Positions 26,292 through 38,360 of a stretch of 64,000 bases of DNA are shown piece after piece. Source of the stretch: Mugil cephalus (Eukaryota > Chordata > Actinopteri > Mugiliformes > Mugilidae). Within the stretch, counting starts at the first letter, position 1, and the number at the start of each line of letters is the position of its first letter. The stretch covers positions 15,524,197 to 15,588,196 of the forward strand of contig NC_061774.1 of the NCBI RefSeq assembly GCF_022458985.1, in the 5' to 3' direction. The position numbers and the translations under genes were made by a program. The notes below the pieces were generated by a model that saw nothing but the letters and a program-made list of their open reading frames with translations, did not search any database and was not told the origin of the DNA.

Positions 26292-29200
26292 ATGGATGTG
26301 TTAACAGACAGCGGTCTCACATTGATCGTGAAGACTTCAGAAGCGGAGCATGCAAATGTAGTGGAGAACACAGGTATTAACGACATCTCACGTGCTCAAC
26401 TTCCTTTTTCAGGGTTCACATAATGTCCATTTTTTCTTTTTCAGCGCTTCGCAATTTATCTTTCAAAGGAATGTTTAAAGAAGCTCGGCTGGCGACGTAA
26501 AGGATTCATTTTCTCCCCGAATATTCGATCATTTGTCGGAATAAAAACTGAAAGCTCGATAGCAACAGTTTCTCTCAAAACAACTTGAAGACTTTGAGGA
26601 GACAATTAGTATTACCACATATTTTTGTGAATTAGCTTTTCGCCCCCCGGCTTTAAGCTCTTTGACAAGATGTGGGGAGTGTGAAACGCATCCTGTCTTT
26701 TTCAAAATGAAAGTGGAAACGAAACATTAAATGAGACTTTTCAAGCTATTGTTAATCCTCTCCGCTCATGCCTCCACAGCTCAGAAACGTGACATCCACC
26801 TTTTCTCGTAAAAATGGGGGGCAACTGTGACAGAACCTGCAATTCTCCAAAAATGTCTCCGTGATGTAAACTTTTGCTATGAAATGCAATTGAAATGAAT
26901 CCAGCAGGTGTGTCTGCGGTACAGTCTGTTCCATTTATTATGAGCCACACTGACGCTGTGCATTTTCCAGGACTCATTCAGCCGCTGCCTACTGCCCCCT
27001 ATAGTTTACCTCTACCAAGCACCGCTGATCCTTAGATGAGGTTTATCTTAGTGTTTCAGCTCTGGTCAGGCTCAGTGGGGACTGACCGGTCCCTACTGCG
27101 CGAATCGCACAGATTATCCCCAGCACTCGCCTGCTCCTTGAGAGGCACCGAGAAGGAGAGAGAAAGAGACTGAAAGTAGGAGAATGAGAGCATTAAAAAA
27201 AAAAAAAATAGAGGAAAGGGTGAAAGCGGCTCCATTGAGCACGAGAATGGCCATGAATCATGCTGCAGTTACTCACCACTTATTATGAACATCCTGTACT
27301 AGCTGGATTGATCCTCCCCGCCGCCATTCACAAAATGCCATATAGTGAGGATGGAGCGAGCGGCTTCTGTGGCTGGCCCCACCAGCTGGATGAGCGAACG
27401 CCCCGGGTGGCTGAGCTGCAGACGGCTTGCTTGGCATAATGTAAAAGCCTCCGTGTAACCGGGATAAGGAGCGGGAAGTTGGGAAGGAGATAGCGAGCAG
27501 AAAAGGGGAATGGATGGAGAGGGGTGGGAATGGGAATAAATGATTTCAAAAAGCCATTAAAAGGAGGGAAAGGCAGCATCAGCTGTTTTTCTGTGCATTG
27601 TACTTCATATTGAGCTGCTTTACTCCTTTGGCCTCGTGGAACAGACGAATGAATTGGATGAATTGCATTCTTACATAAACATTGCATTTTTCTGTTTTTT
27701 TTTTGTGGCAGTGCAAGTGAAAATGCATGTGTACGTACACGTGCGGCATCTGACACACTAATGGATAGGGCCACGGATGCCAAACTGGTCCCTTTTCTCA
27801 TGTCCGTGACCGTGTCCCCCCGGCATGGGCTCATTTTCCGCGCTGGCACCGTGCAGCTTGGGCTTACCTGAGGCGGATGAAGCCCCGAAAAGCCGTGGCT
27901 TGAAAGAGAAACGCGGCTCTGAGAGCTCAGAGTGCTAACTGGTCCGGTCTGGTCCGGTCTGGTCTAGTTTGGCGGTGGTCGGGCTGTCTAGCATGGCTGG
28001 GCTTGGCAGGGCTGGGGATCAGAAGATCACCGCCACCTGCCAGCAGCCGGGGTCCTTCCATATGCTCAGTGGTGAATGTCCATGCCAGATTGCGTGAGCT
28101 GTGTCACATCCAGCCTCAGTTCTGTTCTATTCAAGGAGCTTCTCGCTCCTAACACCATTACAAAACTACGACCGTGCCAGGATGATCGCTGAGTCTGTAA
28201 AGCCAGCATGTGAATTATTCTTTCAGTAGATAGATACTGAATTCTGGCAGCAGTGAGTATTTTGGATGTTTATCTTGTTTACATTTGCCAGCTCAGATGC
28301 AGTATAGTAACATTATGCTGCGCCGTATCAGTGAATATGAGGCGGCTGATCCCTCTTTGACCTCCAATGTCAAACTCGATTTGTCAGCTACAGTCATCGC
28401 GTTGCGACCCTTTGCGTGCACGCGTTCGCGTGTGTGTGTGTGTGTTTGTGTACCTGTCTGACTGACTGATCTGTGGCACATTCTGAACAGCTGAAGAGCT
28501 AATGGTCCAGCTGGAGACAGATGGCCTCTCGATAACACTATACCCCCAAGCCAATACTCACACTCTATCACTCCCTCTCGCTCTTTCTCTCTCTCTCTCT
28601 CATACACGCGCGCACGCACGCACACGCATGTTTACACACATGAATCTACCCAAACACACGCACATACAGAAAATAGAAAACACACACATATTGGATAGGA
28701 TAGACTGTTAATCCATTATAAACCCTGAGGAAACACATTTCTCAATGTGAGTTTAATGTTTCGCAGCATTTTCGAGCAATCTTTTGGCAATATTAGGTGG
28801 CAGCTTAGGTCTCAATGTGAGCACACGGGGATAAAGGAAGTTAATTCCTTTTTTTGTGTCCTCCTTGTTTCTCTTCTTTGTGGGGGTTATGGAAGATATA
28901 ATTAATAATAATTATATAATTAACAGCCATTTATTCATCCCGTGCACTTCCCAAATAAATCCGAATGGGTTGTGGGCATGTTTGAAAAGATCTTTCTTTG
29001 TTTGTCCTCCTCTCGCTTCAGCGAGGCCCATAGAATGTTGAGGCTGAAATTGAAAACTAAATGTAGAATAGGATGTGTGTCGTGACCCTCTGCGGTGAAC
29101 ATGTGTCAGTCACAGGCTTTTGCTCTGAGGTCATTTTGGCTCACAGATTGAAAGGAACTGATGGCGAACGCCTCGCTGTGAAGCTTCTGCAGCATCTGAC

Positions 29201-32200
29201 AAGTTGCTGCTGTAACAGTTTCCTGACTCCAAGAGGAAGAGGGAAGATGCATATTTCTCCTGAGGTTTTCTTCATTAAGGATGACAGTAGCGCAGTCGTA
29301 TGCTTTTAGTAGGCGTTCTGGTTACTCCTGTGTGTCTGCAGGCCCCGGACCCCGAGAGACCGGCTCTCAGAAATTTCATTACCTCATTAAATCAGTCTCA
29401 AATCATATCCACATTCAAAGATTTACTCACCGCCAATACAGCCATGCTGAAAGCTGTTTGCTAAGCAGTCTATCCCTGAAGCATTTGTCACTACCTCAAT
29501 AGTGATTAGGTGCATCAATTCTGAAATGAGGGTTGTTGCTAGTTAACCTCTGTGAGCACATTAATTGCCATGCTCTGTTTTTCAGTTTTTGTTTTTTTGT
29601 TTTTTGTTTTTTTTTTCTGCCGTCTTTTTTAAGACTACGTGCGAGGCAGCAGCTTGGAATTGTAGCGGGAGGCAGGTGTAGATAATATTGGTTCTACAGT
29701 CTCCAGCATATGGGCCTGTCGTGTCCCATGTGTACGTACCTGCCTCTGCTGCTGTCATCTAATTATGCAGAGCAAACAAAGCTATCTGCCTGCTGCTACA
29801 AGCCCGCTTCTATGAGTTTTGATTGTTACTCATCAGATGGATGTCTTCAACTGATTAAGACATTGTCACAACTGACCCGTAGAAAATCACCAAAATCTAC
29901 TTTCCGTTTAGTCATTACTGCTATTGTTGCTGCCAATCTTTGTCATTTTATTTTATCTTGGCACTTAAAAGCTAAGTTGGATTTACATCTGCACAGAGAT
30001 ACTAAAAAGAGGGGGAGGTAAAGGAAGACGAGTGCATTCATTTGATCTCATGCAGCGTGCTTGGGTTTGGAAAGAAAGACATATAACACCATAATACTGT
30101 TATTGTATATTATTTCCATAAAGTAGGTGATTTCTGAGCTATTCAGAGTGCTGTTTCTCATTTCCTCTCTGAATCAACAAAGGGTATATTTAACACAACA
30201 TTTAAACCATTTAGTAGCTTTTTAGCTTTTAACATAAATGTTTAGCAAAGTCCTTCCACCCATCATGCACATTTTCACTGAGGGAGATCTAATTTCTGAG
30301 AGTTTCGCATTACTTCCTGTAAGTATATAAAGCAGATGACCATCTTGTTCTGTTAAATGAACATATTGTATTTCTGGCAGCTTTTCATTTCTTCCACCTA
30401 TGCCACCATTGTTGCTTAACATAAACCAGATGACTTAATTTGTCCTGCTTTCCATGTGTCCTGAGAATTTGGTATTGAATTTTATGTTACCTCCGGCCTT
30501 GTCTCGACAATTTTATTTGAACATAAAGCGTTAATGGATCCGTCTTGACACTGCTAATACCTCGTATTGAATCTAGCTGTAAAACTGAATTATAAATGTT
30601 TAAGCCCGGCATCATAAAATGACATTTTCAGCTCAAGGGGGTTAATTGACACTAATTGCCACTGAGCACAGTGGAGTAACCACACACCAAAAACAATGTA
30701 ATTTAACCTCATACTTAGAGTTCAAAGAGTTTAAGTCATTTATTTTTTTTCTTGTTTTCCTGCAGGGGAATGTGAGCCGAGTGGGGATCTGAGTCTGTGT
30801 GGGCTCGTCGATGCTGCTCTCCCTCCATCCTCACCTCCTCCCGCTGCAGAGACTTCACAGCTGGCCTGCCCAGCACACCAGAGGACCACTCCCTCATCTC
30901 CAGCCCTCCCTCTACCGCTTGGCACCGACGTCTCCCTGGGCCTAACGGTGGCCCCCGACCCCCCCTCAGATGAAGCTCCCACTGTAGATCCCCCCTTTCA
31001 CCACACTACCACGTCACTTCCCACCCCAGCTGTGAGCTCCTGGCACCCAGCAGGAAACACCCAGAAAAATACCCTTCCACTGCCCGCTGCCCTCCCGCTA
31101 CCCGCTACAATGATGGAGCCTGGCACTGTGTCTGCCCTGACAGACGAGTGTCTTCTTCAGCCTACCCCAACCTGCCTTGGCTGCTTCATTGAAACCCGCG
31201 ATGCTACTGATCCTAATCCCATTCATAACCCGCCCCATGACCCTAACGCCACCCCTGACACCGAGACTGGGCTAAGCGTAAGGATAGGGGACGTGAGCCG
31301 AGAGGACTTCTCGGACATCAACAATATCAGCATTCAGTGCCTGAGCCATGCGGGGGAGGCAGTGAGTCACTATGGAGAACAGCTCCTCTCTGACCAGCTA
31401 CTTAGCTTTCCTCTGCCGAAAGCCCCAAGTGAGGGCAAGAGAGCTGATGGAAACAAAACAACAGAGGACTGCGATGACCCAGAGGATGATGCAACAGCTA
31501 AGAACCTGTATGAGGGACTTTTACTGGACAAAGTTAGCGGAGAAGAGGTTCTGCTGGCTAATGCCGGCCAGGACTGGGGTTACTTTGAGTCTTTCATCAG
31601 TGAGAGTAAGATGGAACTGCTGGACCTTTGTTCTAAGAATGAACTGTCAGTCAACCTTTTCTCTGAGGAAGATGTTGACAATCTATTTGACGACGAAGAC
31701 GACGATTCAACATTAAGCAGCGATGTCTGTTCACTGAAGATTCGTTACGAGTCTTTCCAGGACAACATGAGGGAAAAAACCAATGTGCTCCAGGAGGAGA
31801 CACAGTTCAACTTCTTCCCTAGTGTCCTGGCCAACTGTGCCAAGAAAGAGGAAGGAGCAGCAGCGGTGTTGAGGAGGAGTACTGAGGAGCTACAGCCCAA
31901 AACGGACGAGCTCATCCTGGAGACAGCACAAGAAGGCAAGGCTGGGGACTGCAGTGGTAGGAGTCCACTTGATGGATCACAAGGCTCACCCATGTCCACT
32001 CCCAAAGTCAACTACCTAATGGACTTCAATTCCACGGAGGAGTCAGGAGAATTCAGCGACGACAGCTCCTGCACTGGCTCCTCCTCAGACACCCTGCAGG
32101 AGGGCAAGTTTAAAAAGGGTCACTCAAAGAGATTCCTCAGCCCCTCCAACCCTCTCAACTACGGCTTGCGCTCCAAGAGAAAAGTCAGATACAGCGACGA

Positions 32201-34976
32201 TTACTTGTATGACGTCGACTCGCTTGAGAGCGAGAAAAATGCCGAGAAAAAAGAGAAAGCTCCCTCTGGTCAGAAAGAGGAGGAGGACGTAGACTGGTGC
32301 CCCAAAAAGCGACGGAAATCCTGTCGCAAAGAGCCACCTGTGGTCATCAAGTACATAATCATCAACAGGTTTAAAGGAGAGAGACTCATGTCAGTGAAAC
32401 TGGGGAAGCTGGACCCTGTGGATGCTACTGTGAGCTTAAATGCTGACACAGTAAGCAAATATGAGACACTGGCTCCTCTGAAGGATTTCTGGCAGGAGAA
32501 GCAAAGAGAGAGACAGGAACAGCTTAAGCTGGCTGCCAGAGATAAACAACACCGCGGTTTTCATCTAAACGGACGCCATCATCGTCCTTTTAATTCTAGT
32601 CATCCCAAAAGGAAATACAAGATTGCAAACAGGCTTAAGGTTCAGAGGATTCACACTGTGGAGCAATCAGCAACAGCACAGGGCTCCCCTCTCTCTGATC
32701 AGGGCCAGGGAGGTGTCACTAAAGAGGAGTCCACCCCCTCGGTAGGAGGAATAATAGCAGCCCCAGGCCTCCCAGTTACATTAGACACAAACTCCATCAC
32801 GCACACAGTCACAGCGAAGAGCCGCTCCCAGGAGAGGGAGGAGAGAGAGGGGAGGAGATTGGGAGGAAATAAAACAGTCAGGATAAGGAAATTCAAAAGC
32901 GAAGCCAGGCTGAGGAGCAAGAAAATGAAAGAGGCAGAAGGAGAGGATGGGAAGAGCGTGACAAATGAAACGGATGCCTGTGTCACTGCGGCACAGATTG
33001 AGGACCCTACTGCTGGGTTAGAACAGGCAGGCATTAGTTCAACCACAGTCAAACCCCATTTCTCTGACAATACCACCACCGCTCACGCATCCGAGGAGAA
33101 ATTTCCCTTTGTTTCATCCACCTGCTCTAACAAAGCACCCTCCTCGGAGGGGGTGGAGACGGGTGTCCCTGTCATCCCAGGGGGCTACCTGCAGACCCTG
33201 TTAGATGCTACAGACTCCTCCAGTGGAGCAGCCATCTCTTATTTCCCCCAGCAGTCCTCTAGGCAGCAGTATCCTCTGGGGCTGTCCCTGGAGGAGAAAC
33301 AGTTTTCTTCGCTGCAGCTCGCACAGAGCTGCGTCCTGTCTCCTCCCTCGGAGTCCGAACTCCAGCAGTCTCCCCAGAACTGCCCTAGCTTTCCCCAGAT
33401 GTGGCACCCACAGCTCTGTGCAAGTCAGAGTTTTGGGCCTGAGACCCCTGAGACTCCCATCTTACCCAACAACTTCCCAGCTGCTGTGCCCCTGAATGAC
33501 AGTCTGCCTGTGTCTAACTACAGCCAGCTGAGCCCTGAGGCTGACAGGTTGCTTTATGAGAAGAGCTACCTGACTGAGGCTGGGCTGCAGCCCGGGGCAG
33601 ATCTGCAAGTGTGTCAGTCTGCTTGTGTGGAGGGCCAGGTGCAATACCAGAGAGGGTCCCTGTGCACAGACAATGGCAGGCTCATCAGCTATGACTCGGT
33701 AGGTTCTCTGTCAGCCTCCTCCAGCAATTACAGCTCCCTCAGCCTCAAGTCCTGTGAGCGAGAGGGTGAGGAAGAGGGCCGAGACAGCTTCTTAGCTCAT
33801 TGCAGTCCTAAAGTGGTGATTCAGCAGAGTGTGGATGCCCTTACTCCACTCAGGGAGTCCTCAGACCTGCTGGATATCTCCAACTTCACCCCTGACAAGT
33901 TTAGACACTCATCACTGTCAGAGCTTTCCCCTCCTGAGACCCCTAACCTGTCCCCCCAGGTGGTCGGCCGTGATATGAAGATGGCAGGGAATGTCGGAGA
34001 ATTCCAGGATGTGAATGACATGAGTATGGACTGCAATAGGGAGGTGAAGTGGAACTGTGACGTTATACAGCAACAGGAGCACACAACAAATGCATATCCA
34101 GTGGAAGACAGCCAGTTTCCGCTGCACAACTTCAATAGTCAGGAGGTCTTAGGTCTAGATAAAAAGGAGCCAGGTGCTAACGAATTTGACGAACAGACTG
34201 GTGAGATGTTGGCTGGTGCCAAAAGCATTAAGTCAAAGAGAAAAGGCAATTGCAAACAGACGGCTGCAGGACAAAGCCCGAAGAAAGTCCGGGCTCCCAG
34301 AGCTCCCAAGTCAGAAAAGGTTAAGGCCCCCAAACAGAACTCGCGTTCCACCAAAAAGATAAAGGCCATGTTAGAGGGTAAGGCAGCAAAGAGCCAGGCA
34401 GGTGGCTGTGGCGCAGGCCTGACTGACAGTAGCAGCACTGGGGACTGGACTGGCACCGGCTGGTCAGAGAGTAACAGCCTGGTAGGGGACGACCAGAGAG
34501 AATTCGAGGAGCCCTCCAATATTCTGTCCAACATTGTCTCGGGCATGGCTGAGGTCCAAAGGTTCATGATGGCCTCAATTGAGCCACTGTGGAATCCGAT
34601 GTCTGAGGCCTGCATGCCCCCCGAGGCCAACAGCCTCAACCTAAAGACCCTCAAAATCTTGGCAGGAACAGAGGCTGACCTGAAGAAAAAAGGAGGTGTG
34701 CTAACGGGGGCTGGGAGAGGCAGAAAGGCCGGAGGAAAGGGAGGAAAGAATCAGGCCAAATTCAACCCCTCTCACCCCTTATTCCCACAGCTAGCTCTGG
34801 GCTGCAACATGTTTGATAAACCCAACTTTATTAACCCCGGGCCTGCGCACAAAAAGCTGTACCGCCACAAGACCAGTGCAAAGTTCCCTCGGATTGAGAC
34901 ACTGAAGGGGAAGCGAGCTGAGAGAGACCCAAATAAGGACATAGCACTGATGACCTCATTTGAGAAACTGAGGTAA
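26292..34976 (+). CDS. nexmif: NEXMIF (KIAA2022), neurite extension and migration factor; exons 26292-26373 and 30766-34976
   Basis: Two coding exons join in phase (ACA G|GG GAA) to give 1,430 residues; the human protein is about 1,500. Exon 1 supplies 27 codons and the start is preceded by an in-frame TGA at 26,280-26,282. The second frame is open back to its acceptor at 30,764-30,765, so the CDS does not start within it. Blocks I recognise from vertebrate NEXMIF are TCLGCFIETRDA (about residues 163-174), YGEQLLSDQLL, an acidic block SEEDVDNLFDDEDDDST (about 326-342) followed by SDVCSLKIRYESFQDN, a basic run PKKRRKSCRKEPP (from about 539) followed by IKYIIINRFKGE, and a C-terminal block ILSNIVSGMAEVQRFMMASI. 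Basic stretches near 1,183-1,240 and 1,342-1,360 fit its nuclear location. NEXMIF is a neuronal nuclear protein needed for neurite outgrowth and migration; human loss causes X-linked intellectual disability. No enzymatic domain is known. The first exon assignment is less certain than the large exon. A fish a/b paralogue label cannot be assigned. Confidence 0.9.
28429..28446. repeat. (GT)n microsatellite
   Basis: A short GT run inside the NEXMIF intron. Confidence 0.8.
28581..28632. repeat. Compound (TC)n-(CGCA)n microsatellite
   Basis: A TC run (about 28,581-28,600) is followed by CGCA-type units to about 28,630. It lies inside the NEXMIF intron. Confidence 0.8.
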
Positions 34977-37900
34977 TATTTTGTTATCAGCTGCTGTTGT
35001 ACCCCCCGCTCACTTTCCCCCACTACCTGCTCAGCCCTCCCTCCCAAACATACCTACACTGACGCTATGCCAGAGCTGCATGAGTACTACGTTTCCCCTG
35101 ACTACTTCCACTTCCTTTGATCCCCACCCCCACCCCACCCCACCCTGCCCCCTGAAGAGGAAATTAATATCTGCATGAAAAAAACTTCTTGTACTTTGCA
35201 AACTACCTATTGAGTGATTGTGTCAAGCTTGATTGAGATTTGAAACGACCATGGCTGCATTTTTCTTGCTTTTGTTGTTTCTGCTTTGTTTGTTCTTCTT
35301 ATAGTCGTTTTTTGTTTTATTTTTGTCTGAAAAAGAAAAAGAATAAGCCTTGAAAACAGTTCTGTCGCCTTTTTGAGGAACTTTGTTTTTGTATTTTCTC
35401 AGCAGAACTAGCTCCCCTGAATTATATATTTATTTCCCTTTTCCCTAAAGATGTAGCTATATACACAAATGCATTGAGTGACATCTACGCACCCCTCCTC
35501 CTCATCTGTTTTTGTATGCAGACTATGGATGTCCTGTTGTTGCTGTCCTTCATACACTGCCTGGCTCATTTCAGGAGGGGAACCTACAGTTAATGAGCCC
35601 TGTTTAATCCCAAGACATCTTAAAAACACAAGATGGGACCATTTTGTATTGATGACATATCAGACGTTGTCCTTTTTTTTTTTTTCACTCCTCAAAGTTG
35701 GAATGACTCCCCATTTCCTTTTATCAAGCGTTTCTTTTTCTCCTGGAGTTTAGAGGAACTGGTTGTATTAAATTTACATTTTTACGCCTTGCAAATTCAT
35801 AAAAGCTCCACCCTCAGAGTATTTTTGTCAATGTTGTTGTACAGGGACCTGCAATATTTGCAAAAAAAAGATAATTATAATCTTAAAATCAATGTGCCAA
35901 AAGTAACAATGCTGTGTAAATGACCTCTTATATATGTGTGAATATTGGCTGTTCCTCTTTTCTATCCATTGGAATATTGGCTGCTCGGGTTGGAGACTCC
36001 TTACAGAGACTTGCAACTACAGGAATTCTTTATTTGAGACTTTTCTCTCTTCTCTGATGAAAGGCACCAACAGCTGGCAGTGGTACACCACCACTCACTA
36101 AACCAAATCAGAAAGACTCTGAATTCTCCTCGTTTCCCCCACTTTGTTTGCCAAATTCAATTTACCTCAACATCGCCTGGCACTGAGAAGCAACAAAAGA
36201 GAGGCAAAGGGGAGATCTGCTCTGAAGGCTACTGTAGAGGAAGGAGATGAAAAAAAAAAAAAAAAAAGAGCGATGTTCAAACGAGCGTTCTCTGGACCAA
36301 GAAGAGTGGTAGTGTGCAGATGTCTGAGGGTAAGCAAGGGAATTATTTGTCATTCGGGGCTGTGCCTCACTGAACAGCTGTTTGTACTGGAAATTTAAGG
36401 CAGTTTATGGCTCACAGAGATTCTGATGCACGCATCAGCCGTGAATGGACATTTTTGCAGTTAGGTTTAATGTGAATGTGAAAGCAGTTTTCAGTACAAA
36501 TGGAAACAGTAATCTTGTAAATGAAGGAAAGCATGTCTTTGCGTTCGCTCCATACTTACCTGAACTGGTAATTTAAACAGTAAACCTTTCTTGACATTCT
36601 CATGTCATTTGTTTCTTAACACTGCCATACTTTGTAAGTTTGGACCATTGGTGTGCATTTGGTTCATTTTCACATATCGTCTACATTTAATTCCTTATTT
36701 TTGAAGGTACCTTTTTTCTATATGTCTTCTTTTTCAGTTTTGACTGGTTATTATTCTGGCAGAACATTCAGTCACCAGAAATCCAAGGCCAACTAAGGGC
36801 ACAATTTGAAAAAAAAAACCTAACTTATATTAGAACGTTTGGTACTCTCTCTCATCGAGTGTATTTCAATTTCTGTTAATTACTTTGGGCTCATTCACTA
36901 CCTCACACCACTGAAATAAGCATCTACAATTCCCCCTTCAAAAAAAAACAAAAAAAAACACGGACCATACAATCATGTTTAATCATTATAAAATCTTTTG
37001 ATTTTATACTCTAAAGGAATTTCAGGAGAAATGCAGAGCCAATCAAACAGTACCTTTTACAAATATGTACTCATGCAAGGCCTATACCTTCTTTCTCTTT
37101 GGAACGGTAATATCATTTTTAAACATCGCAGTAATAACACGACACTGCACGGAGACGCGCGGACAAATTGACTGATTGATTTCAAAACAGGCCTTGTCAC
37201 ACTGGATATGGCAATTCTGACGCACAGGTTGTAGTAATTGATTCCTTGCATATGGCAGGAATCATAATCAATTTTTCTGTGTCTCTTTTCTCTTTTCTCT
37301 CCTCTCTGCCATGATCCTTTGTTTCTTTTCTCCAGTGTATCAGGGTTAGGACCAAGACAAGCTGCTGATGGGAAGCTTCACATGGGCCGAGAGCCCATTT
37401 AGTCTGCCTTCTCTCATTTCTGCCTATTGTCAAATTGAATGTACTTCTCTGAGTTCATGGTTTTCTTTTCTTGTTCTTTCTCTTGTTTTGGTTTCTAAAA
37501 TGTGCCACTGTTGAGCTGCCTCATGTTAATGGTGCTAAGAAAGCTGACAATTGTTTATTCTTCTTTTTCTTTTCCATTTGGTTTTATTTTATTATTTTGT
37601 TTTTATTTGTTTTCCCAGAGTTAACAAAAAAGAAATGCAAAATAGATTAGGTACCTAACCCTCTTTATGAATGTATATTATAATGTTATGTTTGATGTAT
37701 TCACTTCATGATTCTTTGACACTGATTGGAATTACTTTTGCTCTTTTCATTAAAAGATTACCGAGCTTTATATATACTGTCTAGAGTTGTTACCAGAAGG
37801 AATCTTAATGAACTCTTGACACTACAAAATCTTGTATATTTTTTGTGTGCCAATTTGTAACATATTTTGTAAGTGTATATTTTTCTTAGAAAGTGCTGTG

Positions 37901-38360
37901 AAGTATTTGTGTGTGTGAGTAACCTTTTATGCGCCTCTATGGGCAGTGGAAAGGATATACAACGACAAGTTTCTGGTTTTAAAAACCAAAATATGAAAGT
38001 ATCAACAGAAAACTAGAAATATTTACATTTTGTTGGGAGTTTTGTAATAAGACCATGATCTTGTTGTGAGAGTGTTGTGTTACTGTGCAAAACACAAATA
38101 AGCAAAGAAAAAAAAATATGAAAACATGGAAAAAAATATAATTTGTGAACAATTTGCTGTTTTATAGATTTTCATGTAAATTATTTGAGTATTATTTTTT
38201 TTTTTTGTTTTTGTTTTCTTTTTTTGTTGTAACTGTTGCAAAGGTTTTAAATATTTGTGATCAAGCCTGTATGGTGATAATGTAATATTGGTAACTTGCT
38301 GAGTTTTGTAATAATGTTTATGGAGTAAATATACAAATTAAAATAAGATTTTGAATGCTG
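34977..38360 (+). other. NEXMIF 3'UTR (probable)
   Basis: This 3.4-kb AT-rich stretch follows the TAA stop and has no long plus-strand ORF. It carries many T-rich and TGTATAT-like stretches typical of long neuronal 3'UTRs. The downstream boundary is set by an ATTAAA hexamer at 38,337-38,342 followed by a GT/T-rich stretch (TGGGTTGTGTTTTTT); an earlier site could also be used. Confidence 0.55.
38337..38342 (+). terminator. Candidate NEXMIF polyadenylation signal (ATTAAA)
   Basis: A common variant hexamer, followed within about 40 bases by a GT/T-rich downstream element. It is the best candidate for the distal end. Confidence 0.4.

Larger units (their letters stand above)
26374..30765 (+). other. 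NEXMIF intron between the two coding exons
   Basis: GT (26,374) to AG (30,765), about 4.4 kb. It holds a tandem GGTCCGGTCT repeat (27,941-27,965), a (GT)n run and a TC/CGCA compound microsatellite near 28.4-28.6 kb, and T-rich tracts. No additional coding exon is evident. Confidence 0.7.

Noticed and set aside
27328-27849. 173-codon minus-strand ORF in the NEXMIF intron
   Set aside because: No recognisable domain, starts and ends without gene context, composition like its flanks. Judged a chance ORF.
34966-34985. Possible splice donor (AG|GTAATA) at the NEXMIF stop codon
   Set aside because: The TAA stop is in frame immediately, the C-terminal block matches the family end as I know it, and no matching downstream coding exon was found.
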